Below, one piece after another: positions 1-6,170 of a stretch of DNA of 7,960 nucleotides (the first letter of the stretch is position 1; the number at the start of each line of letters is the position of its first letter). This stretch comes from an uncultured Mycoplasmatota bacterium (GTDB lineage Bacteria; Bacillota_I; Bacilli_A; RF39; UBA660). Below the pieces are notes generated by a model. The model searched no databases. It was not told where the DNA came from and saw only the letters and a program-made list of their open reading frames with translations. Location: the NCBI GenBank assembly GCA_900544605.1, contig UQVP01000036.1, positions 1 through 7,960 of the forward strand, read 5' to 3'. The position numbers were made by a program, and so were the translations under genes.

Positions 1-6
1 AACCAT
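1..6 (-). CDS. Possible 5' end of next gene (two codons only; mutS by synteny is speculative)
   Basis: Only ATG-GTT (Met-Val) lies inside the window, on the minus strand. An AAAGGA purine run at 17-22 could be its ribosome binding site, although the 10-base spacing is long. A promoter-like pair lies just upstream at 32-60, and the preceding gene ends in a terminator, so a new unit starting here is plausible. In Bacillus subtilis the gene after cotE is mutS, the DNA mismatch-recognition protein. That is the only reason to suggest it; the two visible residues cannot confirm any identity. Confidence 0.25.
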
Positions 7-31
7 ACTACCACTTTCCTTTACTATACTA

Positions 32-60
32 ATTATACATAATTATTTTTTATAATACAA
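32..60 (-). promoter_or_regulatory. Candidate sigma-A promoter for a gene leaving the left edge
   Basis: On the minus strand a perfect TATAAT (32-37) sits 17 bases downstream of TTGTAT (55-60, a 3 of 6 match to TTGACA). Transcription would begin near position 25, just before the purine-rich run at 17-22 and the ATG at 6. The AT-rich background makes chance matches common. The order terminator, promoter, ribosome binding site, ATG gives it some weight. Confidence 0.4.
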
Positions 61-69
61 TAATTTTGC

Positions 70-95
70 AAAGAAAAAGCACAACTTTTGTGCTT
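70..95 (-). terminator. Intrinsic terminator of cotE
   Basis: On the minus strand an 8-bp perfect stem, AAGCACAA (95-88) with TTGTGCTT (84-77), closes a three-base loop (AAG) and runs into TTT-C-TTT. The stem includes the last two bases of the cotE TAA stop codon, so the terminator begins directly at the gene end. This is a classic rho-independent design and closes the miaB-cotE unit. Confidence 0.8.
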
Positions 96-630
96 ACTTA
101 ATATAATCATCACTTATATTTTCATCTATATCATTTAAATCTTCATCAGTTACATCATCATCAAGTTCATCCCAAGGTTCTTCATCTTCTTCAATAGCTA
201 TTTTCACTTTCGTTTCACCAACTATTTCAACACCTAATTCTTTTTCAATATCAAAAGTAATTATACCATTATCTTCAATATTTACTTTAGAACAATTAGG
301 TTGTTTTAAAGTCCTTACTATTATATCTGTATCACCATTCAAATCTGCATCTTCTCTTACTTTAACATTAAATAAATCATTATAATCTACCTTTTTGTTT
401 ACTACTGTTGTTTTGGAATCATTATCATAAGAATACCAAATATTTACATCGTAAGATCCATCCACCCCTATTTTATCTCCCGACTTATATCCTTTAAACT
501 TATGATTTATGACCCAACAGCCCAAAACAGTGGTAGGATTATCAGTTACTTCAATACTATAATTATTTTTAAAATATTTTTTACCTTTTCCTACAACTGC
601 TTTTGTAACTATTTCCTTATATGATGCCAT
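94..630 (-). CDS. cotE: CotE, outer spore coat morphogenetic protein
   Basis: CotE is the morphogenetic protein that assembles the outer coat of Bacillus endospores; it encases the forespore and recruits other coat proteins. The 178-residue product matches the family closely in length (B. subtilis about 181) and in landmark segments: YKEIVTKAVVGKGKK at 4-18, LGCWVINHK at 36-44, SYDVNIWYSY at 59-68, LKQPNC at 108-113 and EIVGETKV at 135-142. A strongly acidic Glu/Asp tail from about 147 is also typical. There is no signal peptide or membrane segment, as expected for a mother-cell cytosolic coat protein. I chose the ATG at 630 because GAGGGGTGA (643-635) sits at good spacing before it. The GTG at 645 would add five residues but overlaps that site and has none of its own. 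The gene lies downstream of miaB, as in Bacillus, but ymcA is absent between them. It implies that the source genome belongs to a spore-forming lineage or one descended from it. Family assignment is firm; sporulation in this organism is inferred. Confidence 0.93.
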   Translation of the reverse strand: MASYKEIVTKAVVGKGKKYFKNNYSIEVTDNPTTVLGCWVINHKFKGYKSGDKIGVDGSYDVNIWYSYDNDSKTTVVNKKVDYNDLFNVKVREDADLNGDTDIIVRTLKQPNCSKVNIEDNGIITFDIEKELGVEIVGETKVKIAIEEDEEPWDELDDDVTDEDLNDIDENISDDYIK

Positions 631-634
631 ATAA

Positions 635-643
635 TCACCCCTC
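635..643 (-). promoter_or_regulatory. Ribosome binding site fixing the cotE start
   Basis: On the minus strand GAGGGGTGA lies seven bases (from the GGGG run) before ATG at 630. It overlaps the upstream in-frame GTG (645-643), so that GTG is very unlikely to be the start. miaB has a similar leader, with the identical bases GTGATTATATG ending at its own start codon. Confidence 0.75.
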
Positions 644-678
644 ACTTTAATTTATGACATAATATGAGAAAAGTGCAC

Positions 679-709
679 AAAAAAATATAATTATTCATTA
701 TATTTTTTT
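679..709 (-). terminator. AT-only 13-bp hairpin after miaB (possible terminator or attenuator)
   Basis: Two perfectly complementary 13-base arms (679-691 and 697-709) enclose a five-base loop. On the minus strand the first arm begins in the miaB stop codon and the second ends in seven T residues, as an intrinsic terminator would. The stem is entirely A-T pairs, so it is weaker than the other terminators here. No clear new promoter lies between it and cotE. Partial read-through, leaving cotE expressed from the miaB unit, or a 3'-end stability element, are both possible. Confidence 0.4.
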
Positions 710-2129
710 AGTCTACTACTTCAGCATCCATACTCCATGTTTTGACATCAGTAATTTTTACATTAACTATTTTTCCTATTAAAGAAGAATCCCCTTTAAC
801 ATTAACTAGTTTCATAGTATCAGTATATCCCATTAACATACTATCATCTTTTTCACTGAAATCTTCAATTAAAACTGGAACTATTTTACCAAGATATTTA
901 TCATTAGCTTCTTTTGAATATTTATTTATAAGCTCATTTAATTCTTGTAATCTTTTTTCTTTTACTTCTAATGAAATACTATCTTCCATTTTAGCAGCTG
1001 GTGTACCAATACGTGGTGAAAAGATAAATGTAAATGCGGCATCAAACTTACATTCATTAACTACTTCTAATGTTTCATTAAAGTCTTCATCCGTTTCATT
1101 AGGAAATCCTACTATAATGTCTGTTGTTATTGAAGAATATGGTAACTTCTCCCTAATTTTTTTATATAGTGTTAAATATTCTTCTTTAGTATAACGTCTT
1201 CCCATCTTTTTTAAAATAGAACTAGAACCAGATTGTAAAGGTAAATGAATATAAGGCATTATATTATCATATTTAGCAATTATATCAATCATTTCATCAG
1301 TAAAATCCCAAGGATGACTAGTTACAAATCTAACTCTATTAATTCCTGTTTTAGCAACATCTTCAAGTAAATTAGACATTCCATAATCAATATTTAAATC
1401 TTTACCATAGGCATTAACATTTTGTCCAAGTAAAGTTACTTCTTGATATCCATCTTCAACCAATTTTTTTACTTCATTAATAATATATTCAGGTTCTCTA
1501 CTTCTTTGTTTTCCTCTTGTATAAGGAACTATACAATAAGTACAAAACTTATCACATCCATACATAATATTAACCCAAGCTTTATATTTACTATCTCTTT
1601 TAACAGGAATATTCTCAACTACATCCCCTTCAATACTTAGAACATCTACTTCTAAATCTTTTTTAGAGATTGCTTCATATAAAATATTAGGAAGATTATG
1701 AATATTATGAGTACCAAATACTATATCTAACCATTTATATTTTTCAAGTATTTCTTTTACAACATGTTCTTCTTGTGCCATACATCCACAAATACCAGCC
1801 ACTAAATCTGGCTTTGATTCTTTTAAATGTTTAATACGTCCAACCATACCAAATACTTTATTATGTGCATTTTCTCTTATTGCACATGTATTTAAAAGTA
1901 TTAAATCAGCATCTTCCATATTGTCAACTTCAGTAAAACTCATATCTTCTAATATAGCTTTTATATTTTCAGTATCATGTTCATTCATCTGACATCCATA
2001 TGTCTTAACAAAATACTTTTTATTTAGTCCTAATTTTTTTAAATTCTCTTTTACTATATAGTCATTAGTTTTAGTTAAAACTTCTTTCTTTGTTCTTTTT
2101 CTTGCTTCTTCTAAGCTAGGTAAATTCAT
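708..2129 (-). CDS. miaB: MiaB, tRNA-2-methylthio-N6-dimethylallyladenosine-37 methylthiotransferase
   Basis: MiaB is a cytosolic radical-SAM enzyme with two iron-sulfur clusters. It adds a methylthio group to i6A at position 37 of tRNAs reading codons that begin with U, which stabilises codon pairing. All three family domains are present in 473 residues. The N-terminal UPF0004 (MTTase) domain, about 38-145, carries the cluster cysteines C46 (YGCQMNEHD), C82 (NTCAIRENA) and C116 (GICGCMAQ). The radical-SAM core, about 185-405, has CxxxCxxC at C192, C196 and C199 followed by IVPYTRGKQRSR. The C-terminal TRAM RNA-binding domain is at about 412-472. The N-terminal extension with PSLEEARKRTKKEV resembles the Firmicutes YmcB subgroup and separates it from the related MtaB and RimO. 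The ATG at 2129 follows GAGGAAGTGATT at good spacing. It starts 35 bases after the KilA-N gene ends and lies 77 bases before the cotE ATG, the Bacillus neighbourhood. Nothing looks truncated or broken. Confidence 0.97.
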   Translation of the reverse strand: MNLPSLEEARKRTKKEVLTKTNDYIVKENLKKLGLNKKYFVKTYGCQMNEHDTENIKAILEDMSFTEVDNMEDADLILLNTCAIRENAHNKVFGMVGRIKHLKESKPDLVAGICGCMAQEEHVVKEILEKYKWLDIVFGTHNIHNLPNILYEAISKKDLEVDVLSIEGDVVENIPVKRDSKYKAWVNIMYGCDKFCTYCIVPYTRGKQRSREPEYIINEVKKLVEDGYQEVTLLGQNVNAYGKDLNIDYGMSNLLEDVAKTGINRVRFVTSHPWDFTDEMIDIIAKYDNIMPYIHLPLQSGSSSILKKMGRRYTKEEYLTLYKKIREKLPYSSITTDIIVGFPNETDEDFNETLEVVNECKFDAAFTFIFSPRIGTPAAKMEDSISLEVKEKRLQELNELINKYSKEANDKYLGKIVPVLIEDFSEKDDSMLMGYTDTMKLVNVKGDSSLIGKIVNVKITDVKTWSMDAEVVD

Positions 2130-2154
2130 ATAATCACTTCCTCATTTATAAACT

Positions 2155-2183
2155 ATTATACAACTTAATTACTTTCATTTAAA
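2155..2183 (-). promoter_or_regulatory. Candidate sigma-A promoter for miaB
   Basis: On the minus strand a perfect TATAAT (2155-2160) lies 17 bases downstream of TTTAAA (2178-2183, 4 of 6 matches to TTGACA). The -35 element sits inside the last codons of the KilA-N gene. The predicted start, near 2148, leaves a leader of about 19 bases containing the miaB ribosome binding site. No terminator separates the two genes, so read-through from the KilA-N gene is also possible. Confidence 0.35.
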
Positions 2184-3001
2184 CGTTTTATTTTTTCAGC
2201 ATTGTTCAATATTTCCAATTGATATTTAGCAATAGATTTTAAAAGTTCAAATCTTTCTTCTTTTTCTTTTCCTTCTTTTATTAATTCGGCATTATGGGAT
2301 TCTAAATTTGATAACACTGTTAATTCATTAATTGTAGCATAATCTCTGACATTCGAGTCTTTAGCAAGTTCTGGATTTAATTCTCTCCATTTCTTTGCAG
2401 TTGTATGAAACAATATTACATTAAGAATATCTGCTTCTTCTGCATATTTAAGCCATTCTTTATTTTTATAACAATCATTATCTGGTAATATATAATTTTT
2501 AATAGCAGCCGTGTGTATTAAATAATTATTCTTTGTTAATATTCTCTTTACATCCCATTCTCTATTCTTATTTTCTAATTCTTTTAATCTTTCGAATTCT
2601 TTTATTAAATATAATTTAAATACAGGACTAATTGAAGATGCAAATTCAAATGCGATATCTTTATGAGCATAAGTTCCACCATATTTTCCACGTTTAGAAT
2701 AAATACCAATCGCATTTGTTTTTTCACACCACTCAGTTACACTCAACGTGAATGAGTGAAGTCCAGCATTTTTTCTAAACCCGTCGAATTCGACGGAATT
2801 AAAATTAGAATTATATATTGATTCCCAGGTTCCAAGAAACTCTAATGTTATTCTATTTCTCAACCAGTTTCTAATAATATCATCTGTTTTTGATTTTCCT
2901 TCTTTATATTTTCCAAAATCAGATATACATATATAATCATTATCATTTATACTAGTAATACTTATGTCTATATTTTGTACTTTTATAACATCATTTTTCA
3001 C
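2165..3001 (-). CDS. KilA-N domain-containing protein
   Basis: This 278-residue protein carries an N-terminal KilA-N domain (about 22-140), a small alpha/beta DNA-binding fold spread by phages, large DNA viruses and bacterial mobile elements. Visible hallmarks are YICISDFGKYK, IIRNWLRNRITLEFLGTWE, VEFDGF, TEWCEKTNAIGI, GKYGGTYAHKDIAFEFAS and FKLYLIKEFERLKE. The remainder (about 165-265), with EWLKYAEEADILNVILF, TAKKWRE and RDYATINELTVLSN, matches the C-terminal part I know from bacterial chromosomal members of this family, so it looks full length. No signal peptide or membrane segment is visible, so it is probably cytosolic and nucleoid-associated. The true cellular role of such proteins is not established; DNA binding is inferred from the domain. 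Translation starts at GTG, set by a strong AAAGGAG seven bases upstream. It lies between the smc terminator and miaB and has its own weak promoter candidates. No integrase or other phage gene accompanies it. It is probably a horizontally acquired single gene, though its base composition is not obviously foreign. Confidence 0.9.
   Translation of the reverse strand: MKNDVIKVQNIDISITSINDNDYICISDFGKYKEGKSKTDDIIRNWLRNRITLEFLGTWESIYNSNFNSVEFDGFRKNAGLHSFTLSVTEWCEKTNAIGIYSKRGKYGGTYAHKDIAFEFASSISPVFKLYLIKEFERLKELENKNREWDVKRILTKNNYLIHTAAIKNYILPDNDCYKNKEWLKYAEEADILNVILFHTTAKKWRELNPELAKDSNVRDYATINELTVLSNLESHNAELIKEGKEKEERFELLKSIAKYQLEILNNAEKIKRLNESN
2781..2796. repeat. 16-bp perfect palindrome inside the KilA-N gene
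   Basis: CCGTCGAATTCGACGG reads the same on both strands. It encodes part of the conserved Val-Glu-Phe-Asp-Gly segment of the KilA-N domain and is much richer in G and C (10 of 16) than its surroundings. It may be a by-product of the conserved peptide, or a binding site for a symmetric DNA-binding protein. The sequence alone does not decide. Confidence 0.5.
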
Positions 3002-3008
3002 ATTGCAT

Positions 3009-3015
3009 CTCCTTT
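3009..3015 (-). promoter_or_regulatory. Ribosome binding site selecting a GTG start
   Basis: On the minus strand AAAGGAG is followed by seven bases and then GTG (3001-2999), ideal spacing. The two nearby ATG triplets are in other frames: one overlaps the GTG and reads ATG-TGA, a one-codon frame, and the other hits TGA after four further codons. The GTG is therefore the functional start of the KilA-N gene. Confidence 0.75.
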
Positions 3016-3048
3016 CTTTTATTTAACTAAAATTTAACAAAGAATATA

Positions 3049-3107
3049 ATTATAATCGATATTCATTTCTTTTTCTCACTGTTATAACTACCTAAATAGT
3101 ATATCAA
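3049..3107 (-). promoter_or_regulatory. Two weak promoter candidates for the KilA-N gene
   Basis: The 139-base gap upstream of the gene holds the smc terminator and then AT-rich sequence. On the minus strand TTGATA (3107-3102) and TATAAC (3086-3081) are 15 bases apart, slightly short. Further down, a perfect TATAAT (3054-3049) lacks a good -35 box. Since smc ends in a terminator, some promoter is expected here, but neither candidate is convincing. Nothing else is visible in this gap. Confidence 0.3.
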
Positions 3108-3121
3108 AAATGTTTTAATAA

Positions 3122-3154
3122 ATAAAGAAAAAAGAAACCATTATTTGATTTCTT
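3122..3154 (-). terminator. Intrinsic terminator of smc
   Basis: On the minus strand AAGAAATCA (3154-3146) pairs with TGGTTTCTT (3140-3132), nine pairs including one U-G wobble. The loop is five bases and TTTT-C-TTT follows. The first arm consists of the last smc codons and the loop holds most of the TAA stop, so termination is tightly coupled to the gene end. It isolates smc from the KilA-N gene. Confidence 0.7.
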
Positions 3155-6086
3155 CTAATTTAACACTAACTAATTTACTTACTCCTGATTCTTGCATCGT
3201 TATTCCATATAAAACATCTGCATATTCCATCGTTCTCTTTTTATGAGTAATTAATATAAATTGTGTTTTTAATTTTAAATTTTTTAAGTATGCTCCAAAA
3301 CTATCAACATTAACTTCATCTAAAGCAGCTTCTACCTCGTCTAAAATACAGAATGGTACTGGGCGAGATTTTAGTATTGCAAAAAGTAAACTAATTGCTG
3401 TAAACGTTTTCTCTCCACCTGATAAAAGTGATATGCTTGTAAGTTTCTTTCCTGGAGGAGATGCGATAATTTCTACCCCTGTTTCTAATAAATTATTTGG
3501 ATCAGTTAATTTTAAAGCTGCTGTACCACCTTTAAATAATTCTTTAAAAGTATCACTAAAGTTTTTATTAACAACTTCAAATGTAGCTTTAAAATCAGTT
3601 TCCATAACACTATCCATCTCTTTAATGATTTCTAATAATGTATTTTCTGCACTAACTAAATCATCACGTTGTTTGATTAAAAATTCATATCTAACACTAA
3701 CTCTATCATATTCTTCTGGAGCGGCTAGATTAACCATACCTAAATCTTTTATTGTCTTCTTTAAATTTTGAACTTTATTACGTGCAACATCTTCATTAAG
3801 TTCTAACTTATAAAGACTATTAGCTTTTTCGTAAGTTATATTATATGTTTCACTTAAAGTATTTAATAGGTTATCTAACTTAACATCAGCTCTATTTATT
3901 TCAATTTCTAAATCTTTTAACTCTTTATTCTTACTATTATATAATGAATTTTCTTTTTTAATAGATAACTCTAAATCTTCTAGTTCTTCTTTTAATTCTA
4001 AATCTTTATTTTGTAAATTAGAAATAGTAAGAGTTAAAGCTTCTTTTTCATTTACTGCTTCATAATATCTAGCAATTACTTCTTCTTCTTCTTTAGATAA
4101 CTTATTATCAATAATGTTATTAGTACCAACTATTTCGTTGTTTATACTAACATCTTTTTCTTTTAATAAATTCAAATTATTTAAATAACTATTCTTAGTT
4201 TCTGTTAAATTAATAAGATCTTTATTTACTAAATAAAATCTATCTTCAAGTCCTTTTAAATTATAATCTATTTCATTTATTTCATTTTCACTCATTTTAA
4301 TGTTGTTAATGATATTTTTTTCTTCATTAATGTATTGTTCTAACTCGTGTTTCTCTAAAATAACATTGCGCATTTTAGGAGCATTACCACCAGTTATAGA
4401 GCCACCCACATGAAATATTTCTCCATCTAGTGTTACTACACGATAACTATAATTAATTTTTTTACTAATATTATTAGCTGCATCAATATCAGTAACAACG
4501 ATAACATTACCTAATTGATTTTTAACAATGCTATCATATTTTTTATCGTATTTAACAAGTGTAGATGCAACTCCTATAAAACTAGGATTACTGCTAATAC
4601 TATTTAATACTTCATCATAGATAGCTTTAGGTTTAATAACATTTAAAGGAAAGAAAGTAGCTCTTCCTAAATTATTATTTTTCAAATAATTAACAGCTTC
4701 TTTAGCACTCGCTTCATTATCAACAATAATGTTATTAGAACTAGCTCCTAACACAATAGAAATAGCTAAAGAGTATTTTTCTTCTATCTCTAAGATATTT
4801 CCTATTGTACTATGAATACCAGATAATCTTGGGTTATTTAATACACTTTTAACCGCATTAGGTAGTAAATCATTGTTTTCAATTGAAATTTGTAAATTAT
4901 CAATTTTATTTTTGATAAATAGCTCATTACGATTATAATTAGCCAAAGTATTTTCAACTTGTCCTTTTTTACTTTTTAACTTATTAATATCTTCCCCAAT
5001 ACTACTTAACTTATTATTTAACTCATTACGTTCTTCATCTAATTGTTTAATTTTTAAATTATAACTTTCAATATCATTTTTTACTTTATAACTTTCTTCG
5101 GTAAGTTCTAAAACATGAGAATGTAGTTTAGAATCTTCAACCGTATATTTTTTTCTTTCGGTAATAATATTCTTTTGACTATTTATCTGCTCAACTAATT
5201 TTGTAATATTTAATAGTTCTTGTTGTTTATCTCTTATTTCATCCATTAGTTTGGTTTGTTTCAATTTAGTTTCTGATAACTTAACCTCGTTAGTATTATT
5301 ACTAGAACCCATACTTAATATTTCATCACTAATTATTTTTACTTTATTTTTATTTTCTTGATACTTGTAATTAATATTAGTTATATCATGGGCAATTAAA
5401 GCAACCTCAATACCTTCTAATTCTTCTTTAACTTCTAGATACTTTAATGCTTTTTCTCTTTGCTCTTTTAAAGGATTAATTTGTACTTCTAATTCGTTTA
5501 TTATATCATTAACCCTACTCATATTATCATGTGTACGATCTAATTTTCTTAAAGCATCACTTTTTCTTCTTTTATACTTTAAAACTCCTGCTGCTTCTTC
5601 AATTATTACTCTTCTATCTTCTGGTTTACTAGCTATTATTTCTTCTATCTTACCCTGTGAAATAATATTAAAACTCTCTTTAGCAATACCAGTATCAAGT
5701 AAAACATCCGTTATATCTTTTAATCGACATCTTTCACCATTTAAATAATATTCATTAGTACCATCTTTATAAACTCTTCTTTTGATAGATACTTCTGAAA
5801 AAGATAATGGAAAGTAGTTATCACTATTATCAAATACTAAGGTAACAGATGCGACGTTAGCACCATTTCTTGATTTACTACCAGAAAATATAACATCAGT
5901 CATACTACCATCGCCACGTAATTGTCGTACTGATTGTTCACCTAAAACCCAACGAACCGCATCTACTACATTACTCTTACCACTTCCGTTAGGACCTACT
6001 ATCCCTGTTATACCTTCATTTAAATCTATTACTATTTTATCAGCAAAGGATTTAAAACCATGGGCAATTATCTTTTTTAGATACAT
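3141..6086 (-). CDS. smc: SMC, chromosome partition/condensin ATPase (short-armed form)
   Basis: SMC dimerises through its hinge and, with ScpA and ScpB, forms the prokaryotic condensin that extrudes and aligns DNA loops so that replicated origins separate. All functional parts are visible in 981 residues. The N-terminal ATPase lobe has Walker A GPNGSGKS at 31-38 and the Q-loop glutamine at 144 (NIISQGKIEE). Coiled-coil arm one spans about 172-402, the hinge about 405-567 (ending GGSITGG), and arm two about 572-785. The C-terminal lobe has the ABC signature LLSGGEK at 887-893, Walker B FCILDEVEAALDE at 912-924 (D916, E917) and the switch histidine H948 in ITHKK. The order is that of a bona fide SMC, not RecN or SbcC. 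The length is about 200 residues below the roughly 1180 usual in Bacillus; the loss falls in the arms, giving a size like Mollicutes SMC. The ATG at 6086 follows AAGGTGTGAT at good spacing. The usual partners rnc and ftsY are not adjacent; the gene has its own candidate promoter and terminator. Confidence 0.97.
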   Translation of the reverse strand: MYLKKIIAHGFKSFADKIVIDLNEGITGIVGPNGSGKSNVVDAVRWVLGEQSVRQLRGDGSMTDVIFSGSKSRNGANVASVTLVFDNSDNYFPLSFSEVSIKRRVYKDGTNEYYLNGERCRLKDITDVLLDTGIAKESFNIISQGKIEEIIASKPEDRRVIIEEAAGVLKYKRRKSDALRKLDRTHDNMSRVNDIINELEVQINPLKEQREKALKYLEVKEELEGIEVALIAHDITNINYKYQENKNKVKIISDEILSMGSSNNTNEVKLSETKLKQTKLMDEIRDKQQELLNITKLVEQINSQKNIITERKKYTVEDSKLHSHVLELTEESYKVKNDIESYNLKIKQLDEERNELNNKLSSIGEDINKLKSKKGQVENTLANYNRNELFIKNKIDNLQISIENNDLLPNAVKSVLNNPRLSGIHSTIGNILEIEEKYSLAISIVLGASSNNIIVDNEASAKEAVNYLKNNNLGRATFFPLNVIKPKAIYDEVLNSISSNPSFIGVASTLVKYDKKYDSIVKNQLGNVIVVTDIDAANNISKKINYSYRVVTLDGEIFHVGGSITGGNAPKMRNVILEKHELEQYINEEKNIINNIKMSENEINEIDYNLKGLEDRFYLVNKDLINLTETKNSYLNNLNLLKEKDVSINNEIVGTNNIIDNKLSKEEEEVIARYYEAVNEKEALTLTISNLQNKDLELKEELEDLELSIKKENSLYNSKNKELKDLEIEINRADVKLDNLLNTLSETYNITYEKANSLYKLELNEDVARNKVQNLKKTIKDLGMVNLAAPEEYDRVSVRYEFLIKQRDDLVSAENTLLEIIKEMDSVMETDFKATFEVVNKNFSDTFKELFKGGTAALKLTDPNNLLETGVEIIASPPGKKLTSISLLSGGEKTFTAISLLFAILKSRPVPFCILDEVEAALDEVNVDSFGAYLKNLKLKTQFILITHKKRTMEYADVLYGITMQESGVSKLVSVKLEEIK

Positions 6087-6118
6087 AACATCACACCTTA
6101 CTATTTAACACAATACTT

Positions 6119-6147
6119 ATTTTATCAAGAACCAACAAAAAAAGCAA
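6119..6147 (-). promoter_or_regulatory. Candidate smc promoter overlapping the upstream terminator
   Basis: On the minus strand TAAAAT (6119-6124) is preceded by TGA, giving an extended -10 form. A 17-base spacer separates it from TTGCTT (6142-6147), which matches TTGACA only in the TTG. That -35 element is the 3' arm of the small-pilin terminator, so the two units would be packed back to back. The leader to the smc ATG would be about 26 bases. Confidence 0.35.
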
Positions 6148-6160
6148 GATAACTTGCTTC
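6135..6160 (-). terminator. Intrinsic terminator of the small pilin gene
   Basis: On the minus strand AAGCAAG (6159-6153) pairs perfectly with CTTGCTT (6148-6142) across a four-base loop (TTAT), then runs straight into TTTTT. It sits 11 bases after the pilin stop codon and separates the pilin gene from smc. Confidence 0.85.
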
Positions 6161-6170
6161 TCCTCATAAA

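Noticed and set aside
643..645. GTG as the start of cotE
   Set aside because: It overlaps the ribosome binding site of the ATG at 630, and the family's conserved N-terminus begins at that ATG.
646..690. Sporulation sigma-E promoter for cotE
   Set aside because: A CATATTAT-like -10 is present on the minus strand, but the nearest ATATT-like -35 is about 17 bases away, longer than the usual 13-15, and AT-rich DNA gives many such matches.
742..1640. Plus-strand open frames opposite miaB
   Set aside because: They mirror the well-supported miaB gene, have low-complexity Ser/Ile/Phe-rich translations, and show no ribosome binding site or recognisable family.
2165..3001. Prophage or other mobile element around the KilA-N gene
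   Set aside because: No integrase, transposase, phage structural gene, attachment-site repeat or tRNA is visible. Both flanks are housekeeping genes.
3002..3140. Small gene or structured RNA in the largest intergenic gap
   Set aside because: Apart from the smc terminator and weak promoter boxes it is plain AT-rich sequence, with no convincing stem set or short coding frame with a ribosome binding site.
3433..3771. Plus-strand open frame opposite the SMC C-terminal ATPase lobe
   Set aside because: It lies entirely antisense to a conserved ATPase domain and shows no family features.
3141..6086. SMC shortened by frameshift or truncation
   Set aside because: The frame is continuous and both ATPase lobes and the hinge are intact. 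The shortening is confined to the coiled-coil arms, so it looks evolved rather than broken.
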